From positions 28,774 to 92,773 of the forward strand of contig CAYMUW010000005.1 in assembly GCA_964393865.1 (NCBI GenBank): 64,000 nt of DNA, in the 5' to 3' direction. This document shows, in pieces, positions 53,522 through 61,451 of the stretch. Origin of the DNA: Suilimivivens sp964393865. Lineage in GTDB: Bacteria > Bacillota > Clostridia > Lachnospirales > Lachnospiraceae. The translations under genes were made by a program, and so were the position numbers. Every line of letters starts with the position of its first letter. Positions within the stretch are counted from its first letter, which is position 1. The notes beneath the pieces are model-generated. The model did not search any database. It was not told the DNA's origin and worked only from the letters and a program-made list of their open reading frames with translations.

Positions 53522-53956
53522 ATGGAAACAATTAAGATCAAATATTTTACCGACAAAATTGAAAAACTGACTTATATAGACGGCAAGTCCGATTGGATTG
53601 ATCTTCGGGCAGCCGAGGATGTGGATCTTAAGCAGGGAGAGTTTAAGCTGATTCCTCTGGGCGTGGCTATGGAGCTTCCCAAAGGATATGAGGCACATAT
53701 AGTACCCAGAAGCTCTACCTTCAAAAACTTTGGCATTATTCAGACCAATCATCAGGGAGTGATTGACGGCTCTTACTGTGGTGACAATGACCAGTGGCGC
53801 ATGCCGGTATATGCTATGAGAGATACGCATATTTCCTGCAACGATCGTATATGTCAATTTCGGATTGTAGAAAATCAACCCAAAATCGTTTTTCAGGAAG
53901 TATCGTCCTTAGAAGGGGCGGATCGAGGAGGCTTTGGAAGTACCGGAAAGCAATAG
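53522..53956 (+). CDS. dut: dUTP diphosphatase (trimeric type)
   Basis: dUTPase hydrolyses dUTP to dUMP and keeps uracil out of DNA. ATG 53522 has AGAGG 5 bases ahead, giving 144 residues; ATG 53507 is an alternative that overlaps the nrdG stop. Motifs: ELPKGYEAHIVPRSSTFKN, NHQGVIDGSYCGDNDQW, DRICQFRIV and C-terminal RGGFGSTGK. Placement after nrdDG groups dNTP synthesis and clean-up. Confidence 0.93.
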   Translation: METIKIKYFTDKIEKLTYIDGKSDWIDLRAAEDVDLKQGEFKLIPLGVAMELPKGYEAHIVPRSSTFKNFGIIQTNHQGVIDGSYCGDNDQWRMPVYAMRDTHISCNDRICQFRIVENQPKIVFQEVSSLEGADRGGFGSTGKQ

Positions 53957-53960
53957 TTTT

Positions 53961-53991
53961 TGTATAAAAATGCTCCTTTTGTAACATAATG
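53961..53991 (+). promoter_or_regulatory. Sigma-G-like promoter for the GerA-family gene
   Basis: TGTATA (53961-53966), 18 bases, CATAATG (53985-53991). It resembles the forespore sigma-G consensus, and gerA-type operons are usually sigma-G dependent. It is 37 bp before the start codon. Confidence 0.5.
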
Positions 53992-54027
53992 CTAACAAAT
54001 GCATTGTGAAGCGGAAGGAGATTTTTT

Positions 54028-55446
54028 ATGAGTTCTAACAGGATGGGTTACTCACTTTCTGAAAACATGGAGTACTTAAATAAACAGATGGCAGTGGATA
54101 CCAATTTTGACATTGTTTACCGGGTGATTAAAATTGGCGGAAGAGATGCCTGCATGTATTTTATAGACGGTTTCTGTAAAGATGAGCTGATGCAGAAGAT
54201 GCTGCAGTATTTTATGGATATCAAGGAGGAAGAAATGCCTGCGGATGCCCATGAAATGTCCAAGACCTGTCTGCCTTATGTGGAGGTGGATCTTCAGGAT
54301 GATTGGGAACGAATTATATTTTTTATTATGTCTGGTGTGTTTACGCTGTTTATTGACGGTTATGATAAGTGCCTGTTGATTGATTCCAGAACCTATCCCG
54401 CAAGAGGCGTGGAAGAGCCGGAAAAGGATAAGGTGCTGCGAGGCTCCAAGGATGGATTTGTGGAAACAGTGATATTTAATACTGCGTTGATACGAAGGAG
54501 AATCAGAAGTACAGATCTTCGCATGGAGATGATGCAGGCGGGAAACAGCTCTAAAACGGATATTGTTTTATGTTACATGGATGACAGGGTAGATCATGCT
54601 TTTTTAAATCAAATCAAGGAGCGGATTAATCATATTCAGGTGGATGCCCTTACCATGAATCAGGAAAGTCTTGCGGAATGTCTGTATCAGAAAAAATGGT
54701 ATAACCCTTTTCCTAAATTTAAGTTTACCGAGCGTCCGGATACCGCATCCGCACAGATTTTGGAGGGTGATATTGTTATTCTGGTGGATAATTCACCGTC
54801 AGCCATGATTACGCCCACATCAATCTTTGATGTGGTTGAGGAGGCGGATGATTATTATTTTCCGCCAATCACGGGAACTTACCTGAGGCTATCCAGATTT
54901 CTGATTGCGATTTTAACGTATCTGGTTACGCCGACTTTTCTTCTTCTTATGCAAAATCCTTCCTGGATTCCCTCCGGCTTTGAGTTTATTGCCATAAAGG
55001 ACACCACCAATGTTCCGCTGATCTGGCAGTTTCTGTTTCTGGAGCTGGCTCTTGACGGGCTGAGGCTTGCTGCGGTAAATACGCCTAATATGCTGAGTAC
55101 ACCTTTAAGTGTTATGGCGGCGCTGGTGCTGGGGGAATTTTCCGTCAACAGCGGATGGTTCAATTCAGAGGTTATGCTGTATATGGCATTTGTGGCCATT
55201 GCCAATTACACGCAGGCAAGCTATGAATTGAGCTACGCCATTAAATTTATGCGAATTATTAATTTGATTTTAACGGCTGTTTTCGGCATATGGGGATATA
55301 TAGGAGCTATCATTCTGCTGATTGCAGCTATCGTAAGCAATAAGACGGTATCTGGTAAAAGCTATGTATATCCGCTGATACCGTTAAATTTAAAGCAGCT
55401 GTCCAAACGATTAATACGATACAGGCTGCCGGGAGCTAAGGAATAA
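54028..55446 (+). CDS. GerA/SpoVAF family spore germination protein, orphan
   Basis: The 472-residue protein has the GerA-type N-terminal soluble half with RGSKDGFVETVIFNTALIRR and a C-terminal half with about five membrane segments, including YYFPPITGTYLRLSRFLIAI. GerA A-subunits form nutrient receptors with GerB and GerC subunits; here no B or C gene follows. It may be an SpoVAF-like or solo germination protein of the spore inner membrane. The upstream sigma-G-like promoter fits a forespore gene. Confidence 0.9.
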   Translation: MSSNRMGYSLSENMEYLNKQMAVDTNFDIVYRVIKIGGRDACMYFIDGFCKDELMQKMLQYFMDIKEEEMPADAHEMSKTCLPYVEVDLQDDWERIIFFIMSGVFTLFIDGYDKCLLIDSRTYPARGVEEPEKDKVLRGSKDGFVETVIFNTALIRRRIRSTDLRMEMMQAGNSSKTDIVLCYMDDRVDHAFLNQIKERINHIQVDALTMNQESLAECLYQKKWYNPFPKFKFTERPDTASAQILEGDIVILVDNSPSAMITPTSIFDVVEEADDYYFPPITGTYLRLSRFLIAILTYLVTPTFLLLMQNPSWIPSGFEFIAIKDTTNVPLIWQFLFLELALDGLRLAAVNTPNMLSTPLSVMAALVLGEFSVNSGWFNSEVMLYMAFVAIANYTQASYELSYAIKFMRIINLILTAVFGIWGYIGAIILLIAAIVSNKTVSGKSYVYPLIPLNLKQLSKRLIRYRLPGAKE

Positions 55447-55447
55447 T

Positions 55448-55476
55448 TTGTATTTCTACGCATAGAATGATAAAAT
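55448..55476 (+). promoter_or_regulatory. Promoter-like sequence ahead of a broken kinase gene
   Basis: TTGTAT (55448-55453), 17 bases, TAAAAT (55471-55476), leading to the short N-terminal remnant at 55505. It looks like a promoter outliving its gene. Confidence 0.45.
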
Positions 55477-55504
55477 GTACACCAGATACAGGGGGACTGG
55501 GTAT

Positions 55505-56207
55505 ATGGTACAGTATAAAAAGGCGCAAATTATTTGTATGCTGCAGTATATTTTAATGCTGCTGTTTCATATCATATATGCTTATTTTTATTGCACTCAT
55601 GAGCAATTTAAAAGAACGCTTGTATGATCCGGTGGAATTTTGCTTTTTATCGGTATTAAGGAGGAGGATATAGACAGGCTGTTTGAAAGCTTTGAGCAGG
55701 CCGATGAGGAAAAGAACCGGAAAATAGAAGGAACCGGATTGGGACTTTCCATTTGTAAGAATTTGGTATCTCTTATGGAAGGAAGCATTTCGGTTACCAG
55801 TACATATGGAGAGGGTTCCAGCTTTTTGATCAGTATTCCGCAGAGGTTTCAGGAAACACTGCCGGAGGAGGTTTTGCCGGAGGACGATTGGACTGCTCCT
55901 CCCGGCGTGCGTATTCTTGTGGTGGACGATATGAAAACCAACCTGATAGTAGATAAAGGGCTTTTGTCATTGCTTTCCGTAGATGCCGATTATGAACGGA
56001 TATCAGGCAACTGCTGCAATCCGCGCATCGGAGCGCAAGGATTTAAAGGAGATTCCGATTATTGCCATGACTGCGGATGCGTTTGTGGATGATGTGAAAA
56101 GAGCAAAGGAAGCAGGAATGAACGGACACATTGCAAAGCCTGTAGACATCGCAAGGCTGGAGAAGGCCATGGAGGATGGAACCGTTTTTCATAATTTACA
56201 TGAATAA
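55505..56207 (+). pseudogene. Remnant of a hybrid sensor histidine kinase
   Basis: Three pieces of one gene type are visible. First, ATG 55505 opens a short hydrophobic N-terminus (LQYILMLLFHIIYAYFY) that ends in TGA at 55625-55627. Second, the same frame resumes in the ATPase domain (IKEEDIDRLFESFEQAD, then EGTGLGLSICKNLV) and enters a receiver domain (ILVVDDMKTNL). Third, the end of the receiver (MPIMNGYQATAAIR, then IIAMTAD and GHIAKPVD) is in another frame from 55983. The middle of the kinase, including the phospho-His domain, and the receiver part before MPIMNG are missing. It cannot work as a kinase. Confidence 0.85.
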
Positions 56208-56223
56208 TGGATTTGCTTATAAT
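56195..56223 (+). promoter_or_regulatory. Sigma-A promoter for the MATE transporter
   Basis: TTTACA (56195-56200), 17 bases, TATAAT (56218-56223), within and just after the end of the kinase remnant, 55 bp before the MATE start. Confidence 0.65.
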
Positions 56224-56278
56224 ATGGTAGATAAGAAATGCCGGAACAGTTAAAAGCCATTTGAGGACAAAGTTTGCT

Positions 56279-57634
56279 ATGAGAGAAAAAGAAACGTTTT
56301 ACAGCCAGATTTTTAAACTGGTGCTTCCCATTATTATTCAGAATCTTATAAGTGCTGCAGTTAGTTCCACAGATGTAGTAATGTTGAACTATGTGGGGCA
56401 GTCTTCCATTTCTGCCGTATCTCTGGCATCTAATTACGCCAGCATTCTTTTCATGGTATTTTACGGACTGGGTACGGGAGCAACCATCCTGTGTGCACAA
56501 TACTACGGAAAAGGGGATATGCGGGCGATACAGACCGTGGAAGGAATTGCTCTTCGTTTTTCCCTCCTCATTTCACTGGGCTTTGCCGGAATGGCCGCTT
56601 TTGCCCCGGAAGCAATGATGCGTATTTTCACCAATGATAACGAGTTGATTATGGTGGGAGCGTCTTATCTGCGCTTTATGAGCGTCAGCTATCTGTGCTG
56701 GGGCATTACGGAGGTTTATCTTGCTGTACTGCGCAGCATCGGTAAGGTAATGATCAGTACGGCAATGAATGTGATTGCTTTTTCTTTAAATGTATTTCTG
56801 AATGCAGTGTTTATTTTTGGATTGTTTGGGGCTCCCAGGCTGGGAGCTATGGGTGTGGCGCTTGCTACTTCACTGTCCAGAGTAGTTGAACTTTTGGCAT
56901 GTTTGATATTTTCCTTTTACAGCAAAGAAATTAAGCTGGATTTTAAATATCTGTTTGTGAAAAACAAAGCGTTGTTTTCTGATTTCGTCCGTCTTTCCCT
57001 GCCGGCACTCGGTAATGATGTTATTTGGAGCGTGGGCTTTTCCATGTATTCCGTGATTCTTGGACATATGGGAACGGATGCGGTGGCGGCCAATTCGCTG
57101 GTGGTTGTGGTGCGCAATTTCGGAACGATTTTATGCTTTGGCATGGCAAGTGCAGGCGGCATTTTAATCGGGAATATCATCGGAGAAAATAAGCTTGATA
57201 AAGCAAGAGAGGGCGCTAAAAAGCTGATGAAGCTTACCGTAATTACCGGCGCTATCGGTGGGCTGATTGTGCTTGCTGCAACGCCCCTGGTGTTGAGTTA
57301 TGCTTCTCTGACGGAACAGGCGATGCATTATCTGAAATACATGCTGTTAATCAATACCTACTATGTCATGGGCGCCGCTGTAAACACTACGCTGATTGCA
57401 GGTGTTTTCAGAGCAGGAGGAGACAGCAAATTTGGCTTTGTCTGTGATACTATCGATATGTGGTGCTATGCGGTTCCGCTGGGGTTCCTCGCAGCATTTG
57501 TTCTGAAGCTTCCTGTTATGTGGGTGTATTTTCTCTTATGTACCGATGAATTTGTGAAATGGCCCTGGGTGATTAAACATTACAGAAGCGGGAAGTGGCT
57601 TAATAATATAACCAGAGACAATTTGTTTTCCTGA
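56279..57634 (+). CDS. MATE family efflux transporter
   Basis: The 451-residue membrane protein has about twelve hydrophobic segments with MATE features in both halves (for example LVLPIIIQNLISAAVSSTD at the N-terminus and ALGNDVIWSVGFSMYSVILG in the middle). ATG 56279 is 12 bases after GAGG. MATE proteins export drugs or metabolites driven by Na+ or H+. The substrate is not evident. Confidence 0.92.
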   Translation: MREKETFYSQIFKLVLPIIIQNLISAAVSSTDVVMLNYVGQSSISAVSLASNYASILFMVFYGLGTGATILCAQYYGKGDMRAIQTVEGIALRFSLLISLGFAGMAAFAPEAMMRIFTNDNELIMVGASYLRFMSVSYLCWGITEVYLAVLRSIGKVMISTAMNVIAFSLNVFLNAVFIFGLFGAPRLGAMGVALATSLSRVVELLACLIFSFYSKEIKLDFKYLFVKNKALFSDFVRLSLPALGNDVIWSVGFSMYSVILGHMGTDAVAANSLVVVVRNFGTILCFGMASAGGILIGNIIGENKLDKAREGAKKLMKLTVITGAIGGLIVLAATPLVLSYASLTEQAMHYLKYMLLINTYYVMGAAVNTTLIAGVFRAGGDSKFGFVCDTIDMWCYAVPLGFLAAFVLKLPVMWVYFLLCTDEFVKWPWVIKHYRSGKWLNNITRDNLFS

Positions 57635-57683
57635 ATGAACAGGCAGACAATATAAAGGATTGTTCAGCTTTAAAACCTGTTCT

Positions 57684-57711
57684 TGTTGAATTGGAAAAAA
57701 TGTAGTATGAT
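57684..57711 (+). promoter_or_regulatory. Likely sigma-A promoter for fba
   Basis: TTGTTG (57684-57689), 16 bases, TATGAT (57706-57711), about 55 bp before the fba start. Confidence 0.45.
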
Positions 57712-57764
57712 ACATGTACAGGCAATATGTGTCAAATTTTTAAAGAAGAAAGGATGATAAAAAA

Positions 57765-58733
57765 ATGCCATTAGTTACAACCAAAGAAATGTTTAAGAAA
57801 GCTTATGACGGCGGCTATGCAGTAGGAGCTTTCAACGTGAACAATATGGAGATCGTTCAGGGTATCACCGAAGCGGCAGGAGAACTGAAGAGTCCTGTTA
57901 TTTTGCAGGTTTCCAAGGGAGCAAGAGCTTATGCGAACCATACCTATCTTGTTAAGCTGGTTGAAGCTGCAGTAATAGAGAATCCCGATATTCCCATTGC
58001 CCTGCATCTGGATCACGGCGATAGCTTTGAGCTTTGCAAGTCCTGTATTGACGGCGGATTTACCTCCGTTATGATTGATGCTTCTTCCAAGTCCTTTGAG
58101 GATAATATTGCGCTGACCAAGCAGGTAGTTGAATATGCACATGCTCATGGCGTAGTAGTTGAGGCTGAGCTCGGTACTTTGGCAGGTATCGAGGATGAAG
58201 TTGTTGTAGAAGCCGGTCATGAGAGCTATACCCGTCCGGAAGAAGTAGAAGAGTTCGTAACAAGAACCGGATGTGATTCCCTTGCAATTGCAATCGGAAC
58301 CTCTCACGGTGCATACAAGTTTACCGCTGCTCAGTGTACCCGTAATGCAGACGGTATTCTTGTTCCGCCTCCGCTTCGTTTCGATGTTCTGGAAGAGTGT
58401 ATTAAGAGACTTCCGGGCTTCCCGATTGTTCTTCATGGTTCCTCTTCTGTACCTCAGGAATTCGTTAAGATGGTAAATCAGTATGGCGGCAATATGCCGG
58501 ATGCAGTTGGTATTCCGGAAGAGCAGCTTAGAAAAGCAGCAGAACTTGCCGTATGTAAGATCAACATTGACTCTGATATCCGTCTTGCTATGACTGGTAA
58601 TATCAGAAAGTATTTTGCAGAGCATCCCGATCATTTTGATCCCCGTCAGTATTTGAAACCGGCTCGTCAGGCAGTTAAGGATATGGTTGCTCATAAGATC
58701 CTGCATGTACTTGGTTCTGACGGAAAGGCTTGA
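57765..58733 (+). CDS. fba: Class II fructose-1,6-bisphosphate aldolase
   Basis: Zn-dependent aldolase of glycolysis, 322 residues. IALHLDHGDSFELC carries the catalytic Asp83 and metal ligand His84. VEAELGTLAG, IGTSHGAYKF and VLHGSSSVP supply the remaining ligands and phosphate contacts. The gene has its own promoter and a terminator, so it is monocistronic. Codon use looks highly biased, as for a strongly expressed gene. Confidence 0.97.
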   Translation: MPLVTTKEMFKKAYDGGYAVGAFNVNNMEIVQGITEAAGELKSPVILQVSKGARAYANHTYLVKLVEAAVIENPDIPIALHLDHGDSFELCKSCIDGGFTSVMIDASSKSFEDNIALTKQVVEYAHAHGVVVEAELGTLAGIEDEVVVEAGHESYTRPEEVEEFVTRTGCDSLAIAIGTSHGAYKFTAAQCTRNADGILVPPPLRFDVLEECIKRLPGFPIVLHGSSSVPQEFVKMVNQYGGNMPDAVGIPEEQLRKAAELAVCKINIDSDIRLAMTGNIRKYFAEHPDHFDPRQYLKPARQAVKDMVAHKILHVLGSDGKA

Positions 58734-58765
58734 TTGAAGCTGTTTCAGTTATAATCAATAAATAT

Positions 58766-58813
58766 AAGGAGCTTTTGCATACGCAGATTATCTGCGGGCA
58801 GGAGCTCCTTTTA
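58766..58813. terminator. Branched terminator between fba and the XRE gene
   Basis: The outer stem AAGGAGCT (58766-58773) pairs with AGCTCCTT (58803-58810). An inner hairpin CGCAGA-TTA-TCTGCG lies at 58782-58796. It ends in TTTT and could serve both converging genes. Confidence 0.7.
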
Positions 58814-58830
58814 ACGTGCTTTGGAGAAGA

Positions 58831-59268
58831 TTATTCTTTGGCGATGCATAAAACGGTAAAATTGTGATTAAATAATAGTTCATTGGTCTCTAAAATAGTT
58901 TTATTTCTCTGCAGGGCAAATAAAATTAATGTATCTCTGGGATCTCTTGCATATAATTCTCTGTTTCCGGACAGTTTCAGCATTTGCTGTGTTTCCTCAT
59001 CGGAAAGACTAAGACCAAACGCCAGGGAGATCAGCTTATCACGAGAGGGTGTTTTTTCACCGGAAAAAATCTGATAGACATAGGCTCTGTCAAGCATGGA
59101 ACTGCGTACAACATCGGCTTTGCTGAGTCCCTTTTGGGACAGCAGGCGGTTCAGATATGAGGATAAATTATCCGTAAGCATGTTTTCCTGATTCTTTTTT
59201 AAATAATCTTCGATGTTCGTTGCCGCCTTAATTTCATGATTTAATTCCTCAGTCGTCTTTAAATTCAT
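58831..59268 (-). CDS. XRE-family helix-turn-helix regulator, divergent to a kinase gene
   Basis: The 145-residue protein has a helical N-terminal extension (1-33) and a Cro/cI-type DNA-binding domain at about 36-100 (LSSYLNRLLSQKGLSKADVV, then YVYQIFSGEKTPSRDKLISL), followed by a region of about 45 residues. It is divergent from a Ser/Thr kinase gene, sharing a 104-bp regulatory region with an inverted repeat. Regulation of both genes by this protein, and its phosphorylation by the kinase, are inferred. Confidence 0.85.
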   Translation of the reverse strand: MNLKTTEELNHEIKAATNIEDYLKKNQENMLTDNLSSYLNRLLSQKGLSKADVVRSSMLDRAYVYQIFSGEKTPSRDKLISLAFGLSLSDEETQQMLKLSGNRELYARDPRDTLILFALQRNKTILETNELLFNHNFTVLCIAKE

Positions 59269-59269
59269 A

Positions 59270-59299
59270 TTGCATCTCCCTTAAAGCGTCTGCTATAAT
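59270..59299 (+). promoter_or_regulatory. Candidate promoter for the Ser/Thr kinase gene
   Basis: TTGCAT (59270-59275), 18 bases, TATAAT (59294-59299). The predicted transcription start falls in the left arm of the inverted repeat at 59304. Confidence 0.45.
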
Positions 59300-59303
59300 G
59301 GTC

Positions 59304-59346
59304 TCGGTAAAAAAATAATATTGATATAGTTATACCATTTTACCGA
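59304..59346. promoter_or_regulatory. Inverted-repeat operator candidate
   Basis: TCGGTAAAA (59304-59312) and TTTTACCGA (59338-59346) form a perfect 9-bp inverted repeat, 34 bp centre to centre. The left arm lies at the predicted start of the kinase transcript; the right arm lies inside the spacer of the XRE promoter. Confidence 0.6.
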
Positions 59347-59357
59347 CAAAGTGACAA
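59329..59357 (-). promoter_or_regulatory. Candidate promoter for the XRE gene
   Basis: On the minus strand: TTGTCA (59357-59352), 17 bases, TATAAC (59334-59329). It overlaps the right arm of the inverted repeat. Confidence 0.55.
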
Positions 59358-59372
59358 GATTGGATAAAATTT

Positions 59373-60485
59373 ATGGAATACGCAGAGATCAGACTGATAA
59401 AGCAAAGTGAGAAAAGTACGGTACATTTGGTAAAGCCAAGGGGAGATGAGCAGGTTTTTGTCCGAAAGATTTTAAAAGGAAAACGGCCAATTTATTCTAC
59501 GTTGCAAAACTGCCGGCATCCTTACCTTCCCAGAGTGGAAGAGGTTATTATATCCGATGATGTTACAACAATTATTGAAGAATATGTGGAAGGAGAAACT
59601 CTGGGAAGCGCTGAATTATCTGAAAAGCAAATTGTCTGCGCTGCAAAGGAGTTGTGCGATGTTCTGGAATTCCTTCATGAGAAGGAAATTATTCACCGTG
59701 ATATTAAGCCTTCCAATCTTATTTTGGCAAAGGACGCTCATATCCGTTTGATTGATTTTGATGCGGCACGCATGCCGAAGGATGACCTGGAGCAGGATAC
59801 AAGGCTTCTTGGAACGAGAGGATATGCGCCCCCTGAACAATATGGCTTTTCACAGACGGACGCCCGGGCAGATATCTATGCCTTTGGCGTCACACTGAGG
59901 CAGCTCCTAGGAGAAAGGGCTGTAAAGCCGCATTTTAAGCGGATTATTCAGAAATGCACCAATCTAAATCCTGATAAGAGATATCAGACTGCAAAGCAGG
60001 TGAAAAGAGCGCTTTCCTATAGAAAACGCTGCGCTGTATATAGCGGCGCCGCTGTAATTTTGACAGCTATTTTGCTGTGGACTGTTCTGACGGAGTATTT
60101 GGTTAAACCGGAGATGGCAGAAGACCTAGAGCAAAAGGATACAGGAGCTGAACCTGTAGAGCTGACTGTTTTAGACGCACCTGTTAATCCTCATTGGAAC
60201 GGGGAAACAGGAATCGGCGTGTGGGGAAATGTGCCTGAGGATCTTCAATGGAAGATGTATGAAGGAGAAACGGAAAGAGTATTTTATGCTATATGGAGCA
60301 ATCTGGACGATTATGCGGATACGGACAGCTTTAATGTGACGGTTTATGATGGAATGGAAGAACGGGAAAGAATTAATTCGATGCCGATAAAAGGATCTGT
60401 GTTGAAGAAATTAGAGACCAATAAGAAGCAGGTACATCAGTCTGGATTATCCACGAATAAAATAAGAGATGAGATTGATAAATAA
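59373..60485 (+). CDS. Membrane-anchored Ser/Thr protein kinase with outer C-terminal domain
   Basis: The 370-residue protein has a Hanks-type kinase domain (about 1-215): catalytic loop HRDIKPSN and an activation segment beginning DFDAAR instead of DFG, then GTRGYAPPEQYG and ADIYAFGVTL. The ATP-binding lysine is probably in FVRKILKGK; the Gly-rich loop is poor. One membrane segment (about 224-244) leads to an outer C-terminal region of about 125 residues without PASTA repeats. The gene faces away from an XRE regulator. The outer domain may sense a ligand. Confidence 0.88.
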   Translation: MEYAEIRLIKQSEKSTVHLVKPRGDEQVFVRKILKGKRPIYSTLQNCRHPYLPRVEEVIISDDVTTIIEEYVEGETLGSAELSEKQIVCAAKELCDVLEFLHEKEIIHRDIKPSNLILAKDAHIRLIDFDAARMPKDDLEQDTRLLGTRGYAPPEQYGFSQTDARADIYAFGVTLRQLLGERAVKPHFKRIIQKCTNLNPDKRYQTAKQVKRALSYRKRCAVYSGAAVILTAILLWTVLTEYLVKPEMAEDLEQKDTGAEPVELTVLDAPVNPHWNGETGIGVWGNVPEDLQWKMYEGETERVFYAIWSNLDDYADTDSFNVTVYDGMEERERINSMPIKGSVLKKLETNKKQVHQSGLSTNKIRDEIDK

Positions 60486-60501
60486 AGAAATAATGGAAAG
60501 G

Positions 60502-60539
60502 GCAGTAAATCTAAATCAATAGATTTATTGCTTTTTTTT
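60502..60539 (+). terminator. Rho-independent terminator after the kinase gene
   Basis: GCAGTAAATCTA (60502-60513) pairs with TAGATTTATTGC (60520-60531), including one G-T pair, followed by eight T. Confidence 0.88.
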
Positions 60540-60634
60540 ATGAAATTTTATGCAATGCCGCATAAGGTGAGCTTTGGGCAATGATATAAATATTATGAGG
60601 AAACAAGCATATAAATACCTGTTTCCTCATGATC

Positions 60635-60733
60635 TTATGATTTACATCTGTCAAACTCAGGGTTAAATGCATAGAAATTCTTGGAGTCCAGCCGGTCCTG
60701 TACGATTCTGAGGGCTTCGCCGAAATTAGCAAT
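60635..60733 (-). pseudogene. C-terminal coding remnant of an unknown gene
   Basis: Read on the minus strand, about 32 codons look protein-like (NFGEALRIVQDRLDSKNFYA, then FNPEFDRC) and end in TAA at 60637-60635. No start codon or ribosome binding site is in frame; a stop lies just upstream. It appears to be the tail of a lost gene. No family is recognised. Confidence 0.45.
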
Positions 60734-60740
60734 TTAAGTA

Positions 60741-60869
60741 ACTGACCGCAAACACAATAAGTTATGGTGGAATGGACCATCCTATATTGCAGATATGTAT
60801 AAAGATGAAATCAGATAAAATTCTGACGGACTGATAAAAATGGGATTGGAGACTCAAAAGAGTCTTTAG
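60741..60869 (+). pseudogene. Plus-strand coding remnant with internal stop
   Basis: In one frame the sequence reads TDRKHNKLWWNGPSYIADMY, KDEIR, a TAA stop, then NSDGLIKMGLETQKSL and TAG at 60867-60869. It has protein-like composition but no start. It may be a decayed gene end; I do not recognise it. Confidence 0.35.
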
Positions 60870-60900
60870 CCCTTAATTTTAATGGAAAAATGGGATTAGA
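60836..60900 (+). repeat. Imperfect 15-bp direct repeat
   Basis: AAAAATGGGATTGGA (60836-60850) and AAAAATGGGATTAGA (60886-60900), period 50 bp, each followed shortly by AGTCTTT. It suggests a local duplication. Confidence 0.6.
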
Positions 60901-60908
60901 ATAGTCTT

Positions 60909-61244
60909 TCAATTATCATCTTTTTCAAAATAGGAAAAGATAGTACGTAATACGTTGATTGCCATTTGTTTGCGCTCTAAAGGCTGGCAGTCAATGATCT
61001 GTTTAAACTGTTCCATTATATTGGAATCGTTGTCAGACACAGAATCAGCCAGTAAGTAATCAACAGTTACCCCAAGTCTGTTAACGAGCCTCACAAGGGT
61101 ATCAAGTGTGAGACTTCGTTCCCCGCGTTCAATAGCACCCATATAGGTATCGGATATGTCAATATCTTCTGCAAGCTGGGCCTGTGTAAGATTTAAACGC
61201 TGGCGCTCTTCCCGGATTCTTTTGCCTAACCTCTTATAGTCCAT
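60909..61244 (-). CDS. XRE-family (Cro/cI-like) transcriptional regulator
   Basis: The 111-residue protein has an N-terminal Cro/cI-type helix-turn-helix domain (about 5-65: IREERQRLNLTQAQLAEDID, then YMGAIERGERSLTLDTLVRL) and a short C-terminal helical region. The start follows AAGGGGTGA. Such proteins are common in mobile elements and accessory regions. It is divergent from the methyltransferase gene and may control it. Confidence 0.85.
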   Translation of the reverse strand: MDYKRLGKRIREERQRLNLTQAQLAEDIDISDTYMGAIERGERSLTLDTLVRLVNRLGVTVDYLLADSVSDNDSNIMEQFKQIIDCQPLERKQMAINVLRTIFSYFEKDDN

Positions 61245-61317
61245 ATATTCACCCCTTTTTTGTTTTATTTTAGAGATAGCATATGAGATATTGAAACATC
61301 TATAAGGGGTATTTATA

Positions 61318-61346
61318 TTGACAGAATGGGGTATAATCAGTTAATA
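61318..61346 (+). promoter_or_regulatory. Candidate promoter for the methyltransferase/GT52 pair
   Basis: TTGACA (61318-61323), 17 bases, TTAATA (61341-61346). A TATAAT at 61332-61337 is too close to this -35 box to be its partner, but may be the -10 of another promoter. Confidence 0.4.
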
Positions 61347-61451
61347 TATTTAATTAGGAAAGCGTGGGTAATAGAAGGGAGGTTAAGGAAACGCTGGTAA
61401 GAAAATTATGTTTATAAACACAAATACAGGACTGAAAGGAAGGAAACTTAA

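Larger units (their letters stand above)
60540..60908. other. Intergenic stretch with gene remnants, no intact gene
   Basis: No convincing intact gene is seen. The only sizeable ORF (minus, 60538-60780) includes the terminator A-run and has an unlikely composition. The stretch holds a minus-strand and a plus-strand coding remnant, a GACTC/GAGTC hairpin (60850-60865) and a 15-bp imperfect direct repeat. Confidence 0.6.

Noticed and set aside
57771..58706. 311-residue open frame on the minus strand opposite fba
   Set aside because: It is a full shadow of a highly biased, strongly expressed gene; its composition is unnatural (many Cys, Asn, Ile, His) and no family is visible.
60538..60780. 80-residue minus-strand ORF after the kinase gene
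   Set aside because: It includes the A-run of the terminator and has no ribosome binding site; another minus-strand frame in the same place looks more protein-like.
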